The notes under the pieces: generated by a model | The model's database searches: none | What the model was told of the DNA's origin: nothing | Seen by the model: the letters and a program-made list of their open reading frames with translations, nothing else | Shown: positions 36,749 through 48,590 of the stretch, piece by piece | Position numbering within the stretch: the stretch's first letter is position 1 | Layout: each line of letters opens with the position of its first letter | Assembly: GCA_030610855.1 (NCBI GenBank) | Contig: JAUWQY010000003.1 | Span: forward strand, 1 to 64,000 | Source of the DNA: Dehalococcoidia bacterium | GTDB taxonomy: Bacteria; Chloroflexota; Dehalococcoidia; GIF9; AB-539-J10 | Direction: 5' to 3' | Length of the DNA stretch: 64,000 nt | Program-made: the position numbers and the translations under genes

Positions 36749-37061
36749 CAGGGCGAGGTCCTAGCTTTAGCAGTCTTGTATAACCTCCGTTACGATTGGC
36801 ATAGCTCGGAGCAATCTCCGCAAATAGCTTGTCAACCACCCTCTTACCGGTAACAAAGGATAAGGCCTCCCGCCTGGAGGCAAGGCTCCCGTCCTTACCT
36901 AAAGTAATCATCTTCTCCGCCAAACTGCGGACCTCTTTGGCTTTGGCTTCAGTGGTGACGATTCTTTCGTGAGTCAGAAGCGCCGTAACCTGATTTCGGT
37001 ATAGCGCCCACCTGTGCCCTGTGGACCTATTCAGTTTCCGTCCTGCTAACTTGTGTCTCAT
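36708..37061 (-). CDS. rplQ: 50S ribosomal protein L17
   Basis: [45 protein letters not shown]. Confidence 0.97.
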   Translation of the reverse strand: MRHKLAGRKLNRSTGHRWALYRNQVTALLTHERIVTTEAKAKEVRSLAEKMITLGKDGSLASRREALSFVTGKRVVDKLFAEIAPSYANRNGGYTRLLKLGPRPGDSAPMVQIELVK

Positions 37062-37978
37062 TCCTCCTTCTTCTTAAGAGCAGGAGAGCCTGGCTTTGCC
37101 AGCAGCTCCTCCACTTCTGCTCGAGACTTCTCCCCCAGACCGGGCAAAGGCGGCAAACCATCCCTGCCTTTCTCTATCAATTGTCCCAAAGTGAGAATGC
37201 CCGCCCTCTTCAAGCTATTATAGGAACGAGTCGATAGATTCAGTTCTTCCAGAGGAGTATCATATTGCTCGGGCAAAACGCCCAGATCTTCTGCCATGGG
37301 AACTTCAAGTTCCCTGATGGAGGAGAATTGGTTGATCAAGATGGTAGCACTCTGAGTGAGCGCCTCCCAGGGGGGAATCGTGGCGTCGGTCCAGATTTCC
37401 AGGGTGAGCCTTTCCTGGCTCGCTTCTTGGCCGGGCCTGATGGATTCTACAGAGAAATTGACTTTCCGCACCGGGGTGAAGATGGCGTCTATTGCCAGAG
37501 CTCCAGCCGGCAGACCATCGGTCGACTTAGCGGGCACATAGCCTTTTCCTAACTCCACGTTAAGCTCGACGTAAAGTCTAGCCTTAGGGGAGTCAAGAGC
37601 AGCTAGATAAAGCTCAGGATTGGCAATGCGAAAGTCAGTCGACGGCTTAATATCGCCGGCACAGACCTTGCCTTCCCCCTCTACCTCCAGGGTCAACTGT
37701 CCGGGTTGATGGGAGAGAGCGTAGAGTCTGAGCTGCCTGATATTCATCAAGAACTCCATAGCATCCTCTTTCACATAGGGAATGGGACAGAACTCATGCT
37801 GAATTCCTTCGATCTTGACCCATGTTACCGCAGCACCATAGAGAGAACTGAGAAGCATACGTCGCAGGGCATTGCCCAAAGTGGTACCGAAACCTGGCTC
37901 CAGAGGTTCAGCAAGAAAACGACCATGATTGCTGGTACCTTCAACACAACTTACAGTGGGGATAGACAATCCGGACAT
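37058..37978 (-). CDS. rpoA: RNA polymerase alpha subunit
   Basis: [31 protein letters not shown]-terminal alpha-CTD. Confidence 0.97.
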   Translation of the reverse strand: MSGLSIPTVSCVEGTSNHGRFLAEPLEPGFGTTLGNALRRMLLSSLYGAAVTWVKIEGIQHEFCPIPYVKEDAMEFLMNIRQLRLYALSHQPGQLTLEVEGEGKVCAGDIKPSTDFRIANPELYLAALDSPKARLYVELNVELGKGYVPAKSTDGLPAGALAIDAIFTPVRKVNFSVESIRPGQEASQERLTLEIWTDATIPPWEALTQSATILINQFSSIRELEVPMAEDLGVLPEQYDTPLEELNLSTRSYNSLKRAGILTLGQLIEKGRDGLPPLPGLGEKSRAEVEELLAKPGSPALKKKEE

Positions 37979-37981
37979 AGC

Positions 37982-38614
37982 TCACCTCGAGTAGTATTCA
38001 ACGACAGCTTTCTCGTTGAATCCAGCTTCAATGTCTTCCTTGGCCGGCAGATTCACTACTCTGCCTGTCATGCTTTCTTTGTCCAGGCTTAGCCAATTAG
38101 GGATGAGTTTTCCCTCAACCTCCTCAGCTACCCTCTTATAGTACTCGGTCTTTGTACTGGCATCCCGCCACTTTATGATGTCTCCCGCTTTCACTAGAAA
38201 GGAAGGGATATCTGTTTTCTGTCCATTGACAGTTAGGTGGCCATGCCCGGCTATCTGTCTGGCTTGGGCCCGAGAATCAGCAAAGCCCAGGCGATAAACC
38301 ACGTTATCCAATCTTCTTTCCAGCAAAATGAGAAGGTTTTCTCCGGTGGTACTTGGTCCCTTCTTCGCCTCAACAAAAAACCTGCGAAATTGTCGCTCCA
38401 GAACACCATAGCTAAAGCGAACCTTCTGCTTTTCCCGCAGTTGGAGTCCGCGATCGGAAATAACGGTGCGCCCTCGGCGCCGAGAACGCCCGCCAGGAGG
38501 AACACTTCTCTTCTCTAAAGGGCATTTAGGTGTAGCGCACCTCTCGCCCTTGAGCATCAACTTGTCTCCAAAGCGCCGACATAGGCGACAGACCGGACCT
38601 GTGTAACGCGCCAT
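37982..38614 (-). CDS. rpsD: 30S ribosomal protein S4
   Basis: [14 protein letters not shown]...[21 protein letters not shown]. Confidence 0.97.
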   Translation of the reverse strand: MARYTGPVCRLCRRFGDKLMLKGERCATPKCPLEKRSVPPGGRSRRRGRTVISDRGLQLREKQKVRFSYGVLERQFRRFFVEAKKGPSTTGENLLILLERRLDNVVYRLGFADSRAQARQIAGHGHLTVNGQKTDIPSFLVKAGDIIKWRDASTKTEYYKRVAEEVEGKLIPNWLSLDKESMTGRVVNLPAKEDIEAGFNEKAVVEYYSR

Positions 38615-38615
38615 T

Positions 38616-38999
38616 TTATACTCTTCTCCTCCCTCGCGGTCGGCAGCCATTATGGGGAATGGGTGTCACGTCTCTGATGGCAGTGACAATAATCCCGGAA
38701 GCCTGCAAAGCACGAATCGCTGCTTCGCGTCCGCTACCCGGGCCTTTAACGTATACTTCGACTCGGCGCATGCCATCACCCGTTGCCCGGTGTGCCGCGT
38801 CTCTGGCGGCTAACTGGGCAGCGTAAGCGGTGCCTTTCCTGGAACCCTTGAATCCGGCACTACCGGAACTCCCCCAGGCGATAACATTGCCCTGCATGTC
38901 AGTAATGGTAATGCTTGTGTTATTGAAAGTGGACTGGATATAAGCCTTGCCTTCACTAACCTTTCTATGGGCCTTGCGAATCTTCTTCTTCTTTGGCAT
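38616..38999 (-). CDS. rpsK: 30S ribosomal protein S11
   Basis: [41 protein letters not shown]. Confidence 0.97.
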   Translation of the reverse strand: MPKKKKIRKAHRKVSEGKAYIQSTFNNTSITITDMQGNVIAWGSSGSAGFKGSRKGTAYAAQLAARDAAHRATGDGMRRVEVYVKGPGSGREAAIRALQASGIIVTAIRDVTPIPHNGCRPRGRRRV

Positions 39000-39017
39000 T
39001 TTATGAAAACGCGCCCC

Positions 39018-39407
39018 TTACTTCTTAGCTATGCCACGTCGCTGCCCTCGACCGGCCACTGTCTTCCTGGGCCCTCTTTTTGTCCGGGCGTTTGTACGTG
39101 TTCTCTGCCCGTGAACTGGCAACCTCATGCGGTGTCTTGTGCCCCGATAGCAGCCAATCTCAATGAGGCGCTTTATGTCAGATTGAACATCTCTCCTGAG
39201 ATCGCCCTCCACCCTATGCTCTTTATCAATGACGTCTCGGATTCGGGCAACTTGTTCTTCACTGAGGTCCTTAACTCTAATGCCAGGATCGGTGCCGGTG
39301 GCAGCCAGAATGCGCTGACTTGATGTAATACCGATGCCGTAGATGCGCTGAAGGGCTACCCCAACGGGCTTATCCTTAGGAAGGTCTATACTAGCAATGC
39401 GTGCCAT
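39018..39407 (-). CDS. rpsM: 30S ribosomal protein S13
   Basis: [39 protein letters not shown]. Confidence 0.97.
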   Translation of the reverse strand: MARIASIDLPKDKPVGVALQRIYGIGITSSQRILAATGTDPGIRVKDLSEEQVARIRDVIDKEHRVEGDLRRDVQSDIKRLIEIGCYRGTRHRMRLPVHGQRTRTNARTKRGPRKTVAGRGQRRGIAKK

Positions 39408-39516
39408 TATCTATCCCTCAATCCTCAATGCCTGAGCCCTAATCTCCGAATGCGAAACCCCTCCGATCATACAACAGCAGTCAGGATTTCGATTCTTATG
39501 TCTAGGGTCACTCATT

Positions 39517-39630
39517 CTATCCCTGCCTCTGTTTGTGTTTTGGATTCTCACAAATAACCCTGACCACACCTTCTCGCCTGACAACTTTGCATTTCCTGCA
39601 TATGGGTTTAACCGAAGCTCTTACTTTCAT
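39517..39630 (-). CDS. rpmJ: 50S ribosomal protein L36 (37 aa)
   Basis: Own translation: [37 protein letters not shown]. Confidence 0.95.
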   Translation of the reverse strand: MKVRASVKPICRKCKVVRREGVVRVICENPKHKQRQG

Positions 39631-39689
39631 CTTCCGTTACGATAGAGACAAACCCTGTTATGATAAACCTTATTGCTCAGCCTGTCAAA

Positions 39690-39908
39690 CTACTTGAGTC
39701 GATAAGTCACCCTGCCCCGGCTCAGATCATAGGGGGAGAGTTCCACCAGAACTCTATCTCCGGGCAAGATCTTGATATAGTGCTTTCTCATCTTGCCGGA
39801 AATATGGGCCAGTACTTTATGTCCATTTGCCAATTCGACACGAAACATGGTGTTAGGCAAAACCGTCATCACTTTGCCTTCGACTTCTATTCTTTCCTTC
39901 TTAGCCAT
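39690..39908 (-). CDS. infA: Translation initiation factor IF-1
   Basis: [51 protein letters not shown]. Confidence 0.97.
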   Translation of the reverse strand: MAKKERIEVEGKVMTVLPNTMFRVELANGHKVLAHISGKMRKHYIKILPGDRVLVELSPYDLSRGRVTYRLK

Positions 39909-39922
39909 TCTCTAGCTCATAC

Positions 39923-40660
39923 TCAAACAAGTATCTCAGCTTCATTGTCGCTTATGGCAACCGTGTGTTCAAAATGCGCCGAAAGACTACCGTCGGCAGT
40001 CAGTACTGTCCAGTGGTTGGGTGCCAGTTTCGTGTGCCAGTCTCCGGCATTAACCATAGGCTCTATAGCAAGAGTCATGCCTCTGCGGAGCAAGGGACCC
40101 TCTCCCACCACGAAATTGGGTATTTGCGGCTCTTCATGAAGATCCCGACCAACTCCGTGCCCTGTGTATTCTCTAACTACAGAGAATCCTCTCGATTCAA
40201 CGTAATGTTGAATCGCAGATGCGATATCATCTACCGATGCCTCGCTTATAGCTCGAGCGATGCCTGACCTCAGACTACCTTCTGTAGCCGAGATGAGTTC
40301 CTCGGCCTTACTGTTTATCCGTCCCAGGCCTATAGTTATGGCGGCATCGGTATGAAGGCCATTAAGCCTTGCTCCTACATCGAGAGAGACGATGTCTCCT
40401 TCTTCCAGTATTCGCTCACCGGGGATACCGTGAACTATCTCATCATTTACAGAAACACATAAACTGGCAGGGAAGCCGCGATAATTCTTGAAAGAAGGTA
40501 CGACACCCCGCTTTGCGGATTCTTCGGCCATGATTTCATCTAACCGGCTAGTCCTAATCCCGGGCCTCACTTCTGTTCTTAGTTTGTCTAAGATACCGGC
40601 GAGGATTTTGCCACACTTTCGCATGATAATTACTTCCTCATCAGATTTTATGATTATCAT
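39923..40660 (-). CDS. map: Methionine aminopeptidase type I
   Basis: VSLDVGARLNGLHTDAAIT; TGHGVGRDLHEEPQIPNF. Confidence 0.96.
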   Translation of the reverse strand: MIIIKSDEEVIIMRKCGKILAGILDKLRTEVRPGIRTSRLDEIMAEESAKRGVVPSFKNYRGFPASLCVSVNDEIVHGIPGERILEEGDIVSLDVGARLNGLHTDAAITIGLGRINSKAEELISATEGSLRSGIARAISEASVDDIASAIQHYVESRGFSVVREYTGHGVGRDLHEEPQIPNFVVGEGPLLRRGMTLAIEPMVNAGDWHTKLAPNHWTVLTADGSLSAHFEHTVAISDNEAEILV

Positions 40661-40715
40661 CTATTCTATCCTTGCTTACCTCTGATGTCATTCCGGTGAA
40701 GCACCTCGGCTTCGC

Positions 40716-41372
40716 TCAGGCCGGCAAGGACGCTTTGAGTGCAGAGATTATCTCGCTAGCTACCGCCTGTATTCCCAGGTTCCCGTTGACCCTGCTCAGC
40801 TTGTTCTGTTCCTCATAATAATCAAGGATGGGAGCAGTCTCAGTAAAGAAAACAGTCAGTCGGTCCCTTACTGTTTCCTGCCTGTCATCAGAGCGCTGAT
40901 ACAGTTCACCGCCGCATTTATCGCATCTGCCCGGCGTCTCAGGCGGCGAGTTTATCGCGTGATACGGCGTCTGACAGACCCGGCAAAGCCATCTGCCACT
41001 GAGGCGTTTGATCAGCTCCTCATCGGGGACTTCGATGTATATTGCTTTATCGACACGTTTTCCTTGCTCCTCGAGGGCCCTGTCCAGAACTTCAGCCTGA
41101 TGCAGGGTCCGTGGAAAGCCGTCCAAAATGCAGCCAGAGGCGCAGTCAGGCCGACCGAGTCTTTGCAGAATCATCTCTATGGTTATGTCATCGGGAGCTA
41201 GCAACCCCTTATCCATGTAGCTCTTAGCCGCGAGGCCAGGCCTGGTACCTTCCTCTAATGCCTGACGAAGCAGATCGCCCGAAGCTATGCGAGGCGAACC
41301 TATCTCCCGAGAGAGAATGTCTGCTTGAGTTCCCTTTCCTGCCCCCGGAGCGCCTAGCATGATGATGTACAT
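40716..41372 (-). CDS. adk: Adenylate kinase
   Basis: MLGAPGAGKGTQADIL; DGFPRTLHQAEVLD; zinc-type LID CRVCQTPYHAINSPPETPGRCDKCGG. Confidence 0.96.
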   Translation of the reverse strand: MYIIMLGAPGAGKGTQADILSREIGSPRIASGDLLRQALEEGTRPGLAAKSYMDKGLLAPDDITIEMILQRLGRPDCASGCILDGFPRTLHQAEVLDRALEEQGKRVDKAIYIEVPDEELIKRLSGRWLCRVCQTPYHAINSPPETPGRCDKCGGELYQRSDDRQETVRDRLTVFFTETAPILDYYEEQNKLSRVNGNLGIQAVASEIISALKASLPA

Positions 41373-42670
41373 TACTTCAGGAACCCCTCGTAGCGGCGCA
41401 TGGTTAGCTGAGCCTCCAGTTGCTTCATGGTATCGAGAGCCACACCAACGGCAATAAGCAGGGCGGTACTCTGGAGCACTAGCACCTCGACGCGGGTGAT
41501 TTGTGCCACAACGAAGGGCATAATTGCTACCATAGCGAGGAACAGGGCGCCACCAAAGGTAATGCGTTTTATGACCCTGTTCAGGTAATCGGCCGTTGTC
41601 TTGCCGGGCCGAACACCGGGGATGAAGCCGCTTTGCTGTTGCAGGGTCTGAGCCAGGTGCATCTGCTCAAATATGGTCAGGGTGTAGAAGAAAGCGAAAC
41701 CAATCACCAGGGCGAAGTACAATCCCTGGTAGACCAGTGTATCGGCCTGGAATATCTGAGACATTCTATTCCAGAAATTCGGATCCTGCTCTGGGCCCAT
41801 GAGGAAGCTAGCGATAGTGCCGGGAAATTGCATTATGGCCAGGGCGAAGATAATAGGTATCATACCGGCGGTATTTACTCGCAGCGGTATGTAAGTTGAC
41901 CCCGACTGGCGATACATGCGACCGCCGCGATAAGTGCTCCGGGCATACTGCACAGGAATGCGGCGATGGGCCTCAATGAATATGACTATAAGCACCAAGG
42001 TGGCTAAGCTGAGTATAATGAAGGCGGTGAGGCCCTCTGGGTCTCGGGCGGCTATGAAGCCGCGGCCAATCATCTCGGGCAGGCCGGCAAGGATGCCACC
42101 GAAGATTATTATCGATATTCCGTTCCCTATACCGCGCTCGGTGATCAACTCGCCTAGCCAGACAAGGAACATTGTGCCGGCGACCATTGTTATCACTATG
42201 CTGGCTGTGGTCAACGGAGCGAGCTCGATAGTAACGCCCTGGACGCGTAGTATCGTGAGTATGCCGTAGCCTTGGAGGGCGGCCAAAGGCGCGGTCAGCA
42301 GGTGGGTGATCCGATTGATCTTCTGGCGACCAAGCTCCCCCTCTTGAGACATGGCTTGAAGCCTGGGGATTACCGGGACCAGCAATTGCATGATAATGGA
42401 AGAAGTGATATAGGGATAGATGCCCGTAGCAATGATACTGAAACTCGACATAGCCCCGCCGCTAAAGAGGTCAATCATGCCGAAGAGGAGATTCTGCCCG
42501 AAGAATGCCTGCAATTTATCCAGATCCACTCCGGGCAAGGGAACGTGGGCCAAGAAGCGAAAGACGACCAACATTCCGAGCGTAAAGAGGATCTTTCGCC
42601 TCAGATCAGGCAGTGTCCATATGTCCATCATTGCCTGGACGAGGCGGGGTTGGGTTCTTTTGCGCTGCAT
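41372..42670 (-). CDS. secY: Preprotein translocase subunit SecY
   Basis: LPGVDLDKLQAFF; GTIASFLMGPEQ; GKTTADYLNRVIKRITFGGALFLAMVAIMP. Confidence 0.97.
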   Translation of the reverse strand: MQRKRTQPRLVQAMMDIWTLPDLRRKILFTLGMLVVFRFLAHVPLPGVDLDKLQAFFGQNLLFGMIDLFSGGAMSSFSIIATGIYPYITSSIIMQLLVPVIPRLQAMSQEGELGRQKINRITHLLTAPLAALQGYGILTILRVQGVTIELAPLTTASIVITMVAGTMFLVWLGELITERGIGNGISIIIFGGILAGLPEMIGRGFIAARDPEGLTAFIILSLATLVLIVIFIEAHRRIPVQYARSTYRGGRMYRQSGSTYIPLRVNTAGMIPIIFALAIMQFPGTIASFLMGPEQDPNFWNRMSQIFQADTLVYQGLYFALVIGFAFFYTLTIFEQMHLAQTLQQQSGFIPGVRPGKTTADYLNRVIKRITFGGALFLAMVAIMPFVVAQITRVEVLVLQSTALLIAVGVALDTMKQLEAQLTMRRYEGFLK

Positions 42671-42671
42671 T

Positions 42672-43115
42672 CTAAGCCTGTTCTATCTTCCCTCCGGCAG
42701 CAAGGATTTTTTTCTCCGCCGATGAGGAGAACTTGTCAGCCGTAACGACTAACGGATGCTTGATTTCGCCCTGGCCGAGGATTTTGGTCGGGCGGTCGAG
42801 AGTGCCGATCAATCCTGCCCGGAGCAATTCCTTGGGGGCTACCTCAGTTCCCGGTGGGAAAATGGTTAACTTTCCCACGTTGACAAGGCTATATTCAATC
42901 TTGAATATGTTAGTGAATCCTCTCTTTCGCGGGAGCCGCTGTATCAAAGGCAACTGGCCCCCTTCAAAGCCAAGGCGCACGCCACCGCCAGAGCGGGCTT
43001 TTTGTCCTTTGCAGCCTCGCCCTGAATAGGTGCCGTGCCCGCTGCCATCTCCTCGCCCTACGCGTTTTCTCTTATGCTTAGCGCCTGTAGGGGGCCTCAG
43101 TTCATTCTGTTTCAT
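42672..43115 (-). CDS. rplO: 50S ribosomal protein L15
   Basis: [49 protein letters not shown]. Confidence 0.96.
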   Translation of the reverse strand: MKQNELRPPTGAKHKRKRVGRGDGSGHGTYSGRGCKGQKARSGGGVRLGFEGGQLPLIQRLPRKRGFTNIFKIEYSLVNVGKLTIFPPGTEVAPKELLRAGLIGTLDRPTKILGQGEIKHPLVVTADKFSSSAEKKILAAGGKIEQA

Positions 43116-43641
43116 CTGTCTTTTCTTCCTGAGCTTCAGCATTCATCTGAATCGGTTCTTCGCTTTGCCTCAAGTTAGCCAGGGCAAGCATCGTTGCTTT
43201 CGCTACGTTGATCTTGCTCCGTCCACCCATTGATTTGCCAAGGATATCTTTTATGCCTGCCAGTTCAAGCAGGGCTCGAGAAGTCCTGTTGACAATTAAC
43301 CCTGTGCCGGGCGCCGCTGGCTTGAAGAAGACCCTGGACGCGCCAAACTTGGCCACGATTTCATGAGGGATAGTACCGTCCCTGACCGGCACCTTGATCA
43401 TCTCTTTCCTCGCCATAGCACCTGCCTTGCGAATTGCCTCAGGAACCGCAGCTGCCTTAGCTGAGCCAAATCCGACATTCCCCTGGCCATCGCCAACTAC
43501 CACTGAGGCCCTGAATCGAAGGTGTCTACCACCCTTAACCACTTTAGTTACACGGTCGATGCCCAGCAGTTTGTCCTGGAGAGTCATGTCTGAGGCGTCG
43601 ACTCTGGTCTTCTTCGTTCTTACTTTAGTAACTGCTTTCAT
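43102..43641 (-). CDS. rpsE: 30S ribosomal protein S5
   Basis: [35 protein letters not shown]. Confidence 0.97.
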   Translation of the reverse strand: MKAVTKVRTKKTRVDASDMTLQDKLLGIDRVTKVVKGGRHLRFRASVVVGDGQGNVGFGSAKAAAVPEAIRKAGAMARKEMIKVPVRDGTIPHEIVAKFGASRVFFKPAAPGTGLIVNRTSRALLELAGIKDILGKSMGGRSKINVAKATMLALANLRQSEEPIQMNAEAQEEKTDETE

Positions 43642-43651
43642 TAGCTCGCTC

Positions 43652-44017
43652 TCAAAACTCCAATCCGGCTTTCCTAGCAGCCTCGGCTAAAGCCTTAACT
43701 CTGCCGTGGTATTTGTGGCCGCCACGGTCAAAAACCACCTCTTTGATTCCTCTATTCAGCGCTTCCTCCGCAAGCAGGGTTCCCACTATTTCCGCCTTTC
43801 TGCTTTTTCCCGCTGTATCGGTCTGGCCTCTCACTTGAGAGTCAAGAGTGCTCATTGAGACCAGAGTCCGGGCCGCAGAATCATCAATGAGTTGGGCGTA
43901 GATGTGATTCAAGCTGCGGAAGACACATAATCGAGGTCGCGACGCTGCGCCCATCACCTTTCGCCTCACCCGTCTGTGGCGGATCATTCTGATTGTCTTT
44001 GAATCTTTTCTGCTCAT
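43652..44017 (-). CDS. rplR: 50S ribosomal protein L18
   Basis: [20 protein letters not shown]...[28 protein letters not shown]. Confidence 0.96.
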   Translation of the reverse strand: MSRKDSKTIRMIRHRRVRRKVMGAASRPRLCVFRSLNHIYAQLIDDSAARTLVSMSTLDSQVRGQTDTAGKSRKAEIVGTLLAEEALNRGIKEVVFDRGGHKYHGRVKALAEAARKAGLEF

Positions 44018-44025
44018 TACGATCA

Positions 44026-44574
44026 CTACTTCTTGGTTCTCTTGCCCGCCTTGCCGGGCTTAAGATGTAGCTCCTCTTCAGAGTATTTGATGCCCTTTCC
44101 TTTGTAAGAATCGGCAGGGCGTATCGCTCGAATTCTAGCGGCTACTTCCCCGACTGCTTCTTTGTCAATACCGGCGACGCGAATCCGATTTGTCCCTTCA
44201 ATGCTTATGTTAATGCCGGAAGGAGGCGAAAACTCTACGGTATTGGCGTATCCTACCTGAAGCAGAAGCTTATCGCCACTCTTCTGTGCCCTGTAGCCTA
44301 CGCCATTCACCTCCAGGATCTTCTCAAAACCTTCGTTCACCCCTCTAACCATGTTCGCCAGGAGGCTACGAGTCAGCCCATGTAAAGAACGATGAATCTT
44401 GCTGTCGGTTGGTCGAGTTACAATCAAGTGCCCGTTCTTTAAAGCGATAGAAATGTCGGGGTGAAACCGACGGTGGAGTTCTCCCTTACTACCTTTGACC
44501 GCAACTTCGCTCCCGTTAATCCTCACCTCGGTACCTTGAGGCACAGCAATGGGAAGTAAGCCAATACGAGACAT
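44026..44574 (-). CDS. rplF: 50S ribosomal protein L6
   Basis: [36 protein letters not shown]. Confidence 0.97.
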   Translation of the reverse strand: MSRIGLLPIAVPQGTEVRINGSEVAVKGSKGELHRRFHPDISIALKNGHLIVTRPTDSKIHRSLHGLTRSLLANMVRGVNEGFEKILEVNGVGYRAQKSGDKLLLQVGYANTVEFSPPSGINISIEGTNRIRVAGIDKEAVGEVAARIRAIRPADSYKGKGIKYSEEELHLKPGKAGKRTKK

Positions 44575-44596
44575 AATCTATAGCTCCTCAGTCAAC

Positions 44597-44992
44597 TCAC
44601 CACACATAACACAGAATCTCACCGCCGAGATGTTGCCGCCACGCCTCCTGGCCGGTCATGATGCCTTTAGGTGTAGATAGAATTGCAGTGCCTAAGCCAC
44701 CATAGACGCGAGGAATCCTGCGCCTTTCCACATACACGCGTAGTCCCGGCTTACTCACCCTTTCCAAACCCAAGATTGCAGGCTGGTTATCCGTGTATTT
44801 GAGGTGGATCTTTATCATCGACTCCGGTTTTCCTTTCAGTACTTCATAACGGTCGACAAAACCCTCTTCCTTAAGTATTTTTGCGAGAGAGAGCTTCATC
44901 TGAGAAGAAGGTACAAGCACACCGTCATGACCTGCCATGAGGGCATTCCGTATCCGGGTCAACATATCAGCAATCGGATCGGTAACTGTCAT
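44597..44992 (-). CDS. rpsH: 30S ribosomal protein S8
   Basis: [53 protein letters not shown]. Confidence 0.97.
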   Translation of the reverse strand: MTVTDPIADMLTRIRNALMAGHDGVLVPSSQMKLSLAKILKEEGFVDRYEVLKGKPESMIKIHLKYTDNQPAILGLERVSKPGLRVYVERRRIPRVYGGLGTAILSTPKGIMTGQEAWRQHLGGEILCYVW

Positions 44993-44997
44993 TTATC

Positions 44998-45183
44998 TCA
45001 CCAACTTGACTTTCTTACCCCGGGGATTACGCCCGTTACAGCGAGTTCCCGGAAGCAGATGCGGCACATGCCGAATCTACGCATATAGGCACGCGGTCTA
45101 CCGCATAACTGGCAACGATTACGTTGCTGTACCTTGTACTTCGGCGGTCGTCTTGACTTAACAATCCTGGATAACTTCGCCAT
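44998..45183 (-). CDS. rpsN: 30S ribosomal protein S14 type Z
   Basis: [25 protein letters not shown], zinc-binding form. Confidence 0.96.
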   Translation of the reverse strand: MAKLSRIVKSRRPPKYKVQQRNRCQLCGRPRAYMRRFGMCRICFRELAVTGVIPGVRKSSW

Positions 45184-45184
45184 A

Positions 45185-45730
45185 TCAAGTTCTCCTGAAA
45201 GGCATACCCATTAGTTCCAACATGGTCATCGCTTCATTATCGTTCTTGGCCGTAGTAACAATGGTTACCTCGAGTCCGCGAACCTTATCTATTTTGTCGT
45301 AGTCGATCTCAGTGAAGACAGCCTGTTCTTTGATACCCAGACTGTAATTTCCTCGACCATCGAAAGAATCCCGTGATACTCCGCGGAAATCTCGAAACCT
45401 GGGTAGAACGACACTAACGAGTTTGTCAAAGAAATCGTACATCCGTCTACCTCGCAATGTAACCATCATCCCGATAGGCATGCCAGCCCTCAGCTTAAAA
45501 GAGGCGATAGGCTTTTTCGCCTTTGTCGTCACCGGATGTTGCCCCGAGATTGCAGCCAAATCCCTCTCGGCTGCTTCAAGAGCCTTGGCATCCTGTATGG
45601 CTTCGCCCAGGCCAATGCTAAGCACGATTTTTCTCAACTTGGGCAGCTGCATTATGTTGTCATAGCCCAGTCTAGCTTTGAGCTGGGGAGCTACCTCGGT
45701 CGAGTATTTCTCTGCCAAACGAGATTTCAT
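45185..45730 (-). CDS. rplE: 50S ribosomal protein L5
   Basis: [43 protein letters not shown]. Confidence 0.97.
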   Translation of the reverse strand: MKSRLAEKYSTEVAPQLKARLGYDNIMQLPKLRKIVLSIGLGEAIQDAKALEAAERDLAAISGQHPVTTKAKKPIASFKLRAGMPIGMMVTLRGRRMYDFFDKLVSVVLPRFRDFRGVSRDSFDGRGNYSLGIKEQAVFTEIDYDKIDKVRGLEVTIVTTAKNDNEAMTMLELMGMPFRRT

Positions 45731-45741
45731 AATCAAAACTC

Positions 45742-46053
45742 TTAGTCAATCACTTCTTGACATGAATTGCAAATCCGCACCTTTTTGCCATCGGCCAGAA
45801 AACGGTAACCGACTCGAGTACGTTTGCTGCATTTGTTGCATAACAGCATTACGTTGGACAGCTGGATTGGAGCTTCAAGCTCAATTATACCCGCCTGGCG
45901 GGCAGCTCTGCGGGCTCGAGAATGTCGCTTAATCATATTGAGCCCTTCCACTATCACCTTGTCGTCCCTGGGGAAGGCACGGCGCACCTTTCCGCTCTTT
46001 CCCCTGTCCTTGCCGGCGATTATGATCACAGTATCATTTCTTCTGATTTTCAT
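45742..46053 (-). CDS. rplX: 50S ribosomal protein L24
   Basis: [44 protein letters not shown]. Confidence 0.97.
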   Translation of the reverse strand: MKIRRNDTVIIIAGKDRGKSGKVRRAFPRDDKVIVEGLNMIKRHSRARRAARQAGIIELEAPIQLSNVMLLCNKCSKRTRVGYRFLADGKKVRICNSCQEVID

Positions 46054-46054
46054 C

Positions 46055-46420
46055 TTAAAGAACCTCCGGGGCCAGGGATATTATCTTGGTGAAGTTCTTG
46101 TCTCTAAGTTCTCGGGCCACAGGACCAAAGATGCGACTGCCTTTGGGGTTATTCTTGTCGCCGAGAAGGACCGCGGCATTCTCATCGAATCTGATATAGG
46201 AACCATCAGGACGGCGATAGGGCTTAGCCACACGTACAATCACAGCCCGCACTACCTCTCCCTTCTTTACCATTCCATTGGGCATGGCCCGCTTCACCGT
46301 AGCCACAATAATGTCGCCTATGCGGGCATATTTCCTTGCCCCAACAAGCACATTAATGCACATAACCTGCTTGGCCCCGGTGTTATCGGCTATCTTGAGT
46401 CTGGTTTGAGCCTGAATCAT
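46055..46420 (-). CDS. rplN: 50S ribosomal protein L14
   Basis: [46 protein letters not shown]. Confidence 0.97.
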   Translation of the reverse strand: MIQAQTRLKIADNTGAKQVMCINVLVGARKYARIGDIIVATVKRAMPNGMVKKGEVVRAVIVRVAKPYRRPDGSYIRFDENAAVLLGDKNNPKGSRIFGPVARELRDKNFTKIISLAPEVL

Positions 46421-46704
46421 TCCTTCTGCTCTGGTCCGGTTTCAACCATTTCCTTCTTAGGCACTATCTCTGTTACTCGCCATCTCTTATCCCTGGACAA
46501 GGGACGAGTTTCGACAATCTTAACTTTATCTCCCATCTTGCAGGCATTCTTAGCGTCATGGACCTTATACTTCTTAGTAACTCTGATGGCTTTCTTGTAG
46601 AGCGGGTGGACTTTCCTGGTTTCTACAGTCACCACCACGGTCTTGTCCATCTTGTCACTGACCACTAGACCTTCTCTAACCTTTCTCTTCCCGGGATAAC
46701 TCAT
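46417..46704 (-). CDS. rpsQ: 30S ribosomal protein S17
   Basis: [41 protein letters not shown]. Confidence 0.96.
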   Translation of the reverse strand: MSYPGKRKVREGLVVSDKMDKTVVVTVETRKVHPLYKKAIRVTKKYKVHDAKNACKMGDKVKIVETRPLSRDKRWRVTEIVPKKEMVETGPEQKE

Positions 46705-46925
46705 CTTATTATGTCAAGCTCTCTTTCTCTTAAAATAGTCTCTATTCTGGCAATCCTTCTCTTCACTCTCGGAATCTCCCGATGATTCTCCAATTGCCTG
46801 GTGGCCAGGCGAAAACGGAGGTTAAAGAGCTCCTCATGAGCCTCTTCGAGCTTCGTTACTAGCTCTTCGTTGGTCAAAACGCGAATCTCGCTAGCCTTCA
46901 ACTTTCTGCCTTTCCCTCGTGACAA
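46701..46925 (-). CDS. rpmC: 50S ribosomal protein L29
   Basis: [39 protein letters not shown]. Confidence 0.96.
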   Translation of the reverse strand: MSRGKGRKLKASEIRVLTNEELVTKLEEAHEELFNLRFRLATRQLENHREIPRVKRRIARIETILRERELDIIR

Positions 46926-47316
46926 AACTGATGGCTATAGGAAGCTTGTAGGAGGCGGAATGAGCCGCCTCTGAAGCCGCGTCTTCTTTTACGCCAGCCA
47001 ATTCAAACAAGATTCTGCCGCGCTTAACTACGGATACCCAGTGATCCGGAGCGCCTTTCCCGCCGCCCATCCTCGTTTCCGCAGGCTTCCTGGTCACTAC
47101 TTTGTCCGGGAAGACTCTTATCCACAGCTTACCACCGCGATGCAGATGGCGCACAAGCACGCGGCGGGTTGCTTCAATCTGTCGCGCTGTTACCCAAGCG
47201 GATTCCTCAGCCCTCAGTCCGAAGTCACCAAAGGCAATTGTATCCCCACTTTGGGCACTGCCTTTCAGTCTTCCTTTATGCACTTTGCGATACTTCGTTC
47301 GTTTCGGCTGTAGCAC
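46891..47316 (-). CDS. rplP: 50S ribosomal protein L16
   Basis: [52 protein letters not shown]. Confidence 0.97.
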   Translation of the reverse strand: MLQPKRTKYRKVHKGRLKGSAQSGDTIAFGDFGLRAEESAWVTARQIEATRRVLVRHLHRGGKLWIRVFPDKVVTRKPAETRMGGGKGAPDHWVSVVKRGRILFELAGVKEDAASEAAHSASYKLPIAISFVTRERQKVEG

Positions 47317-47977
47317 TTGTCTCCTTCACTTCAGGCACAATATCTCCCTTATAGATCCACACCTTGACTCCGATACGTCCCATCAATGTATGGGCCTCAG
47401 CAAAGCCGTAGTCGATATTGGCACGCAGCTTATGCAGCGGCATCTGGCCTTGCCGGACGGTCTCAGTTCTGGCGATTTCGAGCCCGCCAAGTCTTCCTTT
47501 GCACCTTATCTTTATTCCCTTAGCACCGACTTGCATAGTTCGGAAAGCTGCTTGCCTCATCGCCCGCCGGAACGGAATTCTCTCTTCAAGACGGCCGGCT
47601 ATGTTGCGAGCCACCAGAAGAGCTTCGAGCTCGGGGCGCTCGACCTCCCTGATGGTCAACCTAATCTTATCTCCACTGGCTTTCTCCAGATCCGATTTGA
47701 GTGCCTCCACATTCTGCCCTCCCCTGCCAATCAAGATGCCGGGGCGAGCCGAGTAAAGAGTTAAATATACCTCGTCTCCCGAGCGTTCGATTATTACTTT
47801 AGCAACTGCTCCTCCAACACACTCTTGTTCCACGACCCTGCGTAGCGTCAAATCATCTAACAGAAACTGAGTATAGTGCTTCCCGGCATACCACTTAGCT
47901 CGCCAATCCTGGTTGACACCCAGCCTGAAACCGTACGGATGAACTTTGTGTCCCAAACTACTCCTCCCTTTCAGCAA
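47276..47977 (-). CDS. rpsC: 30S ribosomal protein S3
   Basis: [38 protein letters not shown]. Confidence 0.96.
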   Translation of the reverse strand: MLKGRSSLGHKVHPYGFRLGVNQDWRAKWYAGKHYTQFLLDDLTLRRVVEQECVGGAVAKVIIERSGDEVYLTLYSARPGILIGRGGQNVEALKSDLEKASGDKIRLTIREVERPELEALLVARNIAGRLEERIPFRRAMRQAAFRTMQVGAKGIKIRCKGRLGGLEIARTETVRQGQMPLHKLRANIDYGFAEAHTLMGRIGVKVWIYKGDIVPEVKETSATAETNEVSQSA

Positions 47978-48296
47978 CGAAAACTGTAATTCTACTAGAT
48001 CGCTTCAAGATAGGGCTTATTCTCCCCCTTGACTGAGGGCGGAATCTCTTCAGGGTATGCCCTTGATCAGCGAATATCTCAGTGATTCTAAGCTCGGCGG
48101 GCGGCATTTGGAAGTTATTCTCAGCATTCGCTGCTGCCGATCTGATCACTTTTGCTACGGCCTTGGCTGTCGGGGTAGGCAGAAACCTCAGGATCCTCAG
48201 TGCCTCGTCAACTTTCTTGCCTCTGACCATGTTTATCGTCAAACGAACCTTCTGAGGCGAAATGCCCACGTCCTTAGCCATAGCTCTTACCTTCAT
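47958..48296 (-). CDS. rplV: 50S ribosomal protein L22
   Basis: [54 protein letters not shown]. Confidence 0.97.
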   Translation of the reverse strand: MKVRAMAKDVGISPQKVRLTINMVRGKKVDEALRILRFLPTPTAKAVAKVIRSAAANAENNFQMPPAELRITEIFADQGHTLKRFRPQSRGRISPILKRSSRITVFVAEREE

Positions 48297-48302
48297 CGTT
48301 CT

Positions 48303-48590
48303 CTATTTCCTTGCCTGTACGGGCGCTTTAGCTTTGGCGGTGTGACCTCTGTATGTCCTGGTAGCAGCAAATTCTGCCAGTTTGTGCCCCACCATGTTCT
48401 CAGTCATGAAAATGGGTACGTGCCTCCTGCCGTTATGCACCGCAATAGTATGACCTATCATCTGCGGCAAAATGGTAGAGCAGCGAGACCACGTCTTTAT
48501 CACTGTCTTCTCGCCGGAATCATTGAGCGTTTCTATCTTCCTGAGCAATTTAGCATCGCAAAAGGGCCCTTTCTTAAGCGATCGTGACAT
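48303..48590 (-). CDS. rpsS: 30S ribosomal protein S19
   Basis: [43 protein letters not shown]. Confidence 0.97.
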   Translation of the reverse strand: MSRSLKKGPFCDAKLLRKIETLNDSGEKTVIKTWSRCSTILPQMIGHTIAVHNGRRHVPIFMTENMVGHKLAEFAATRTYRGHTAKAKAPVQARK

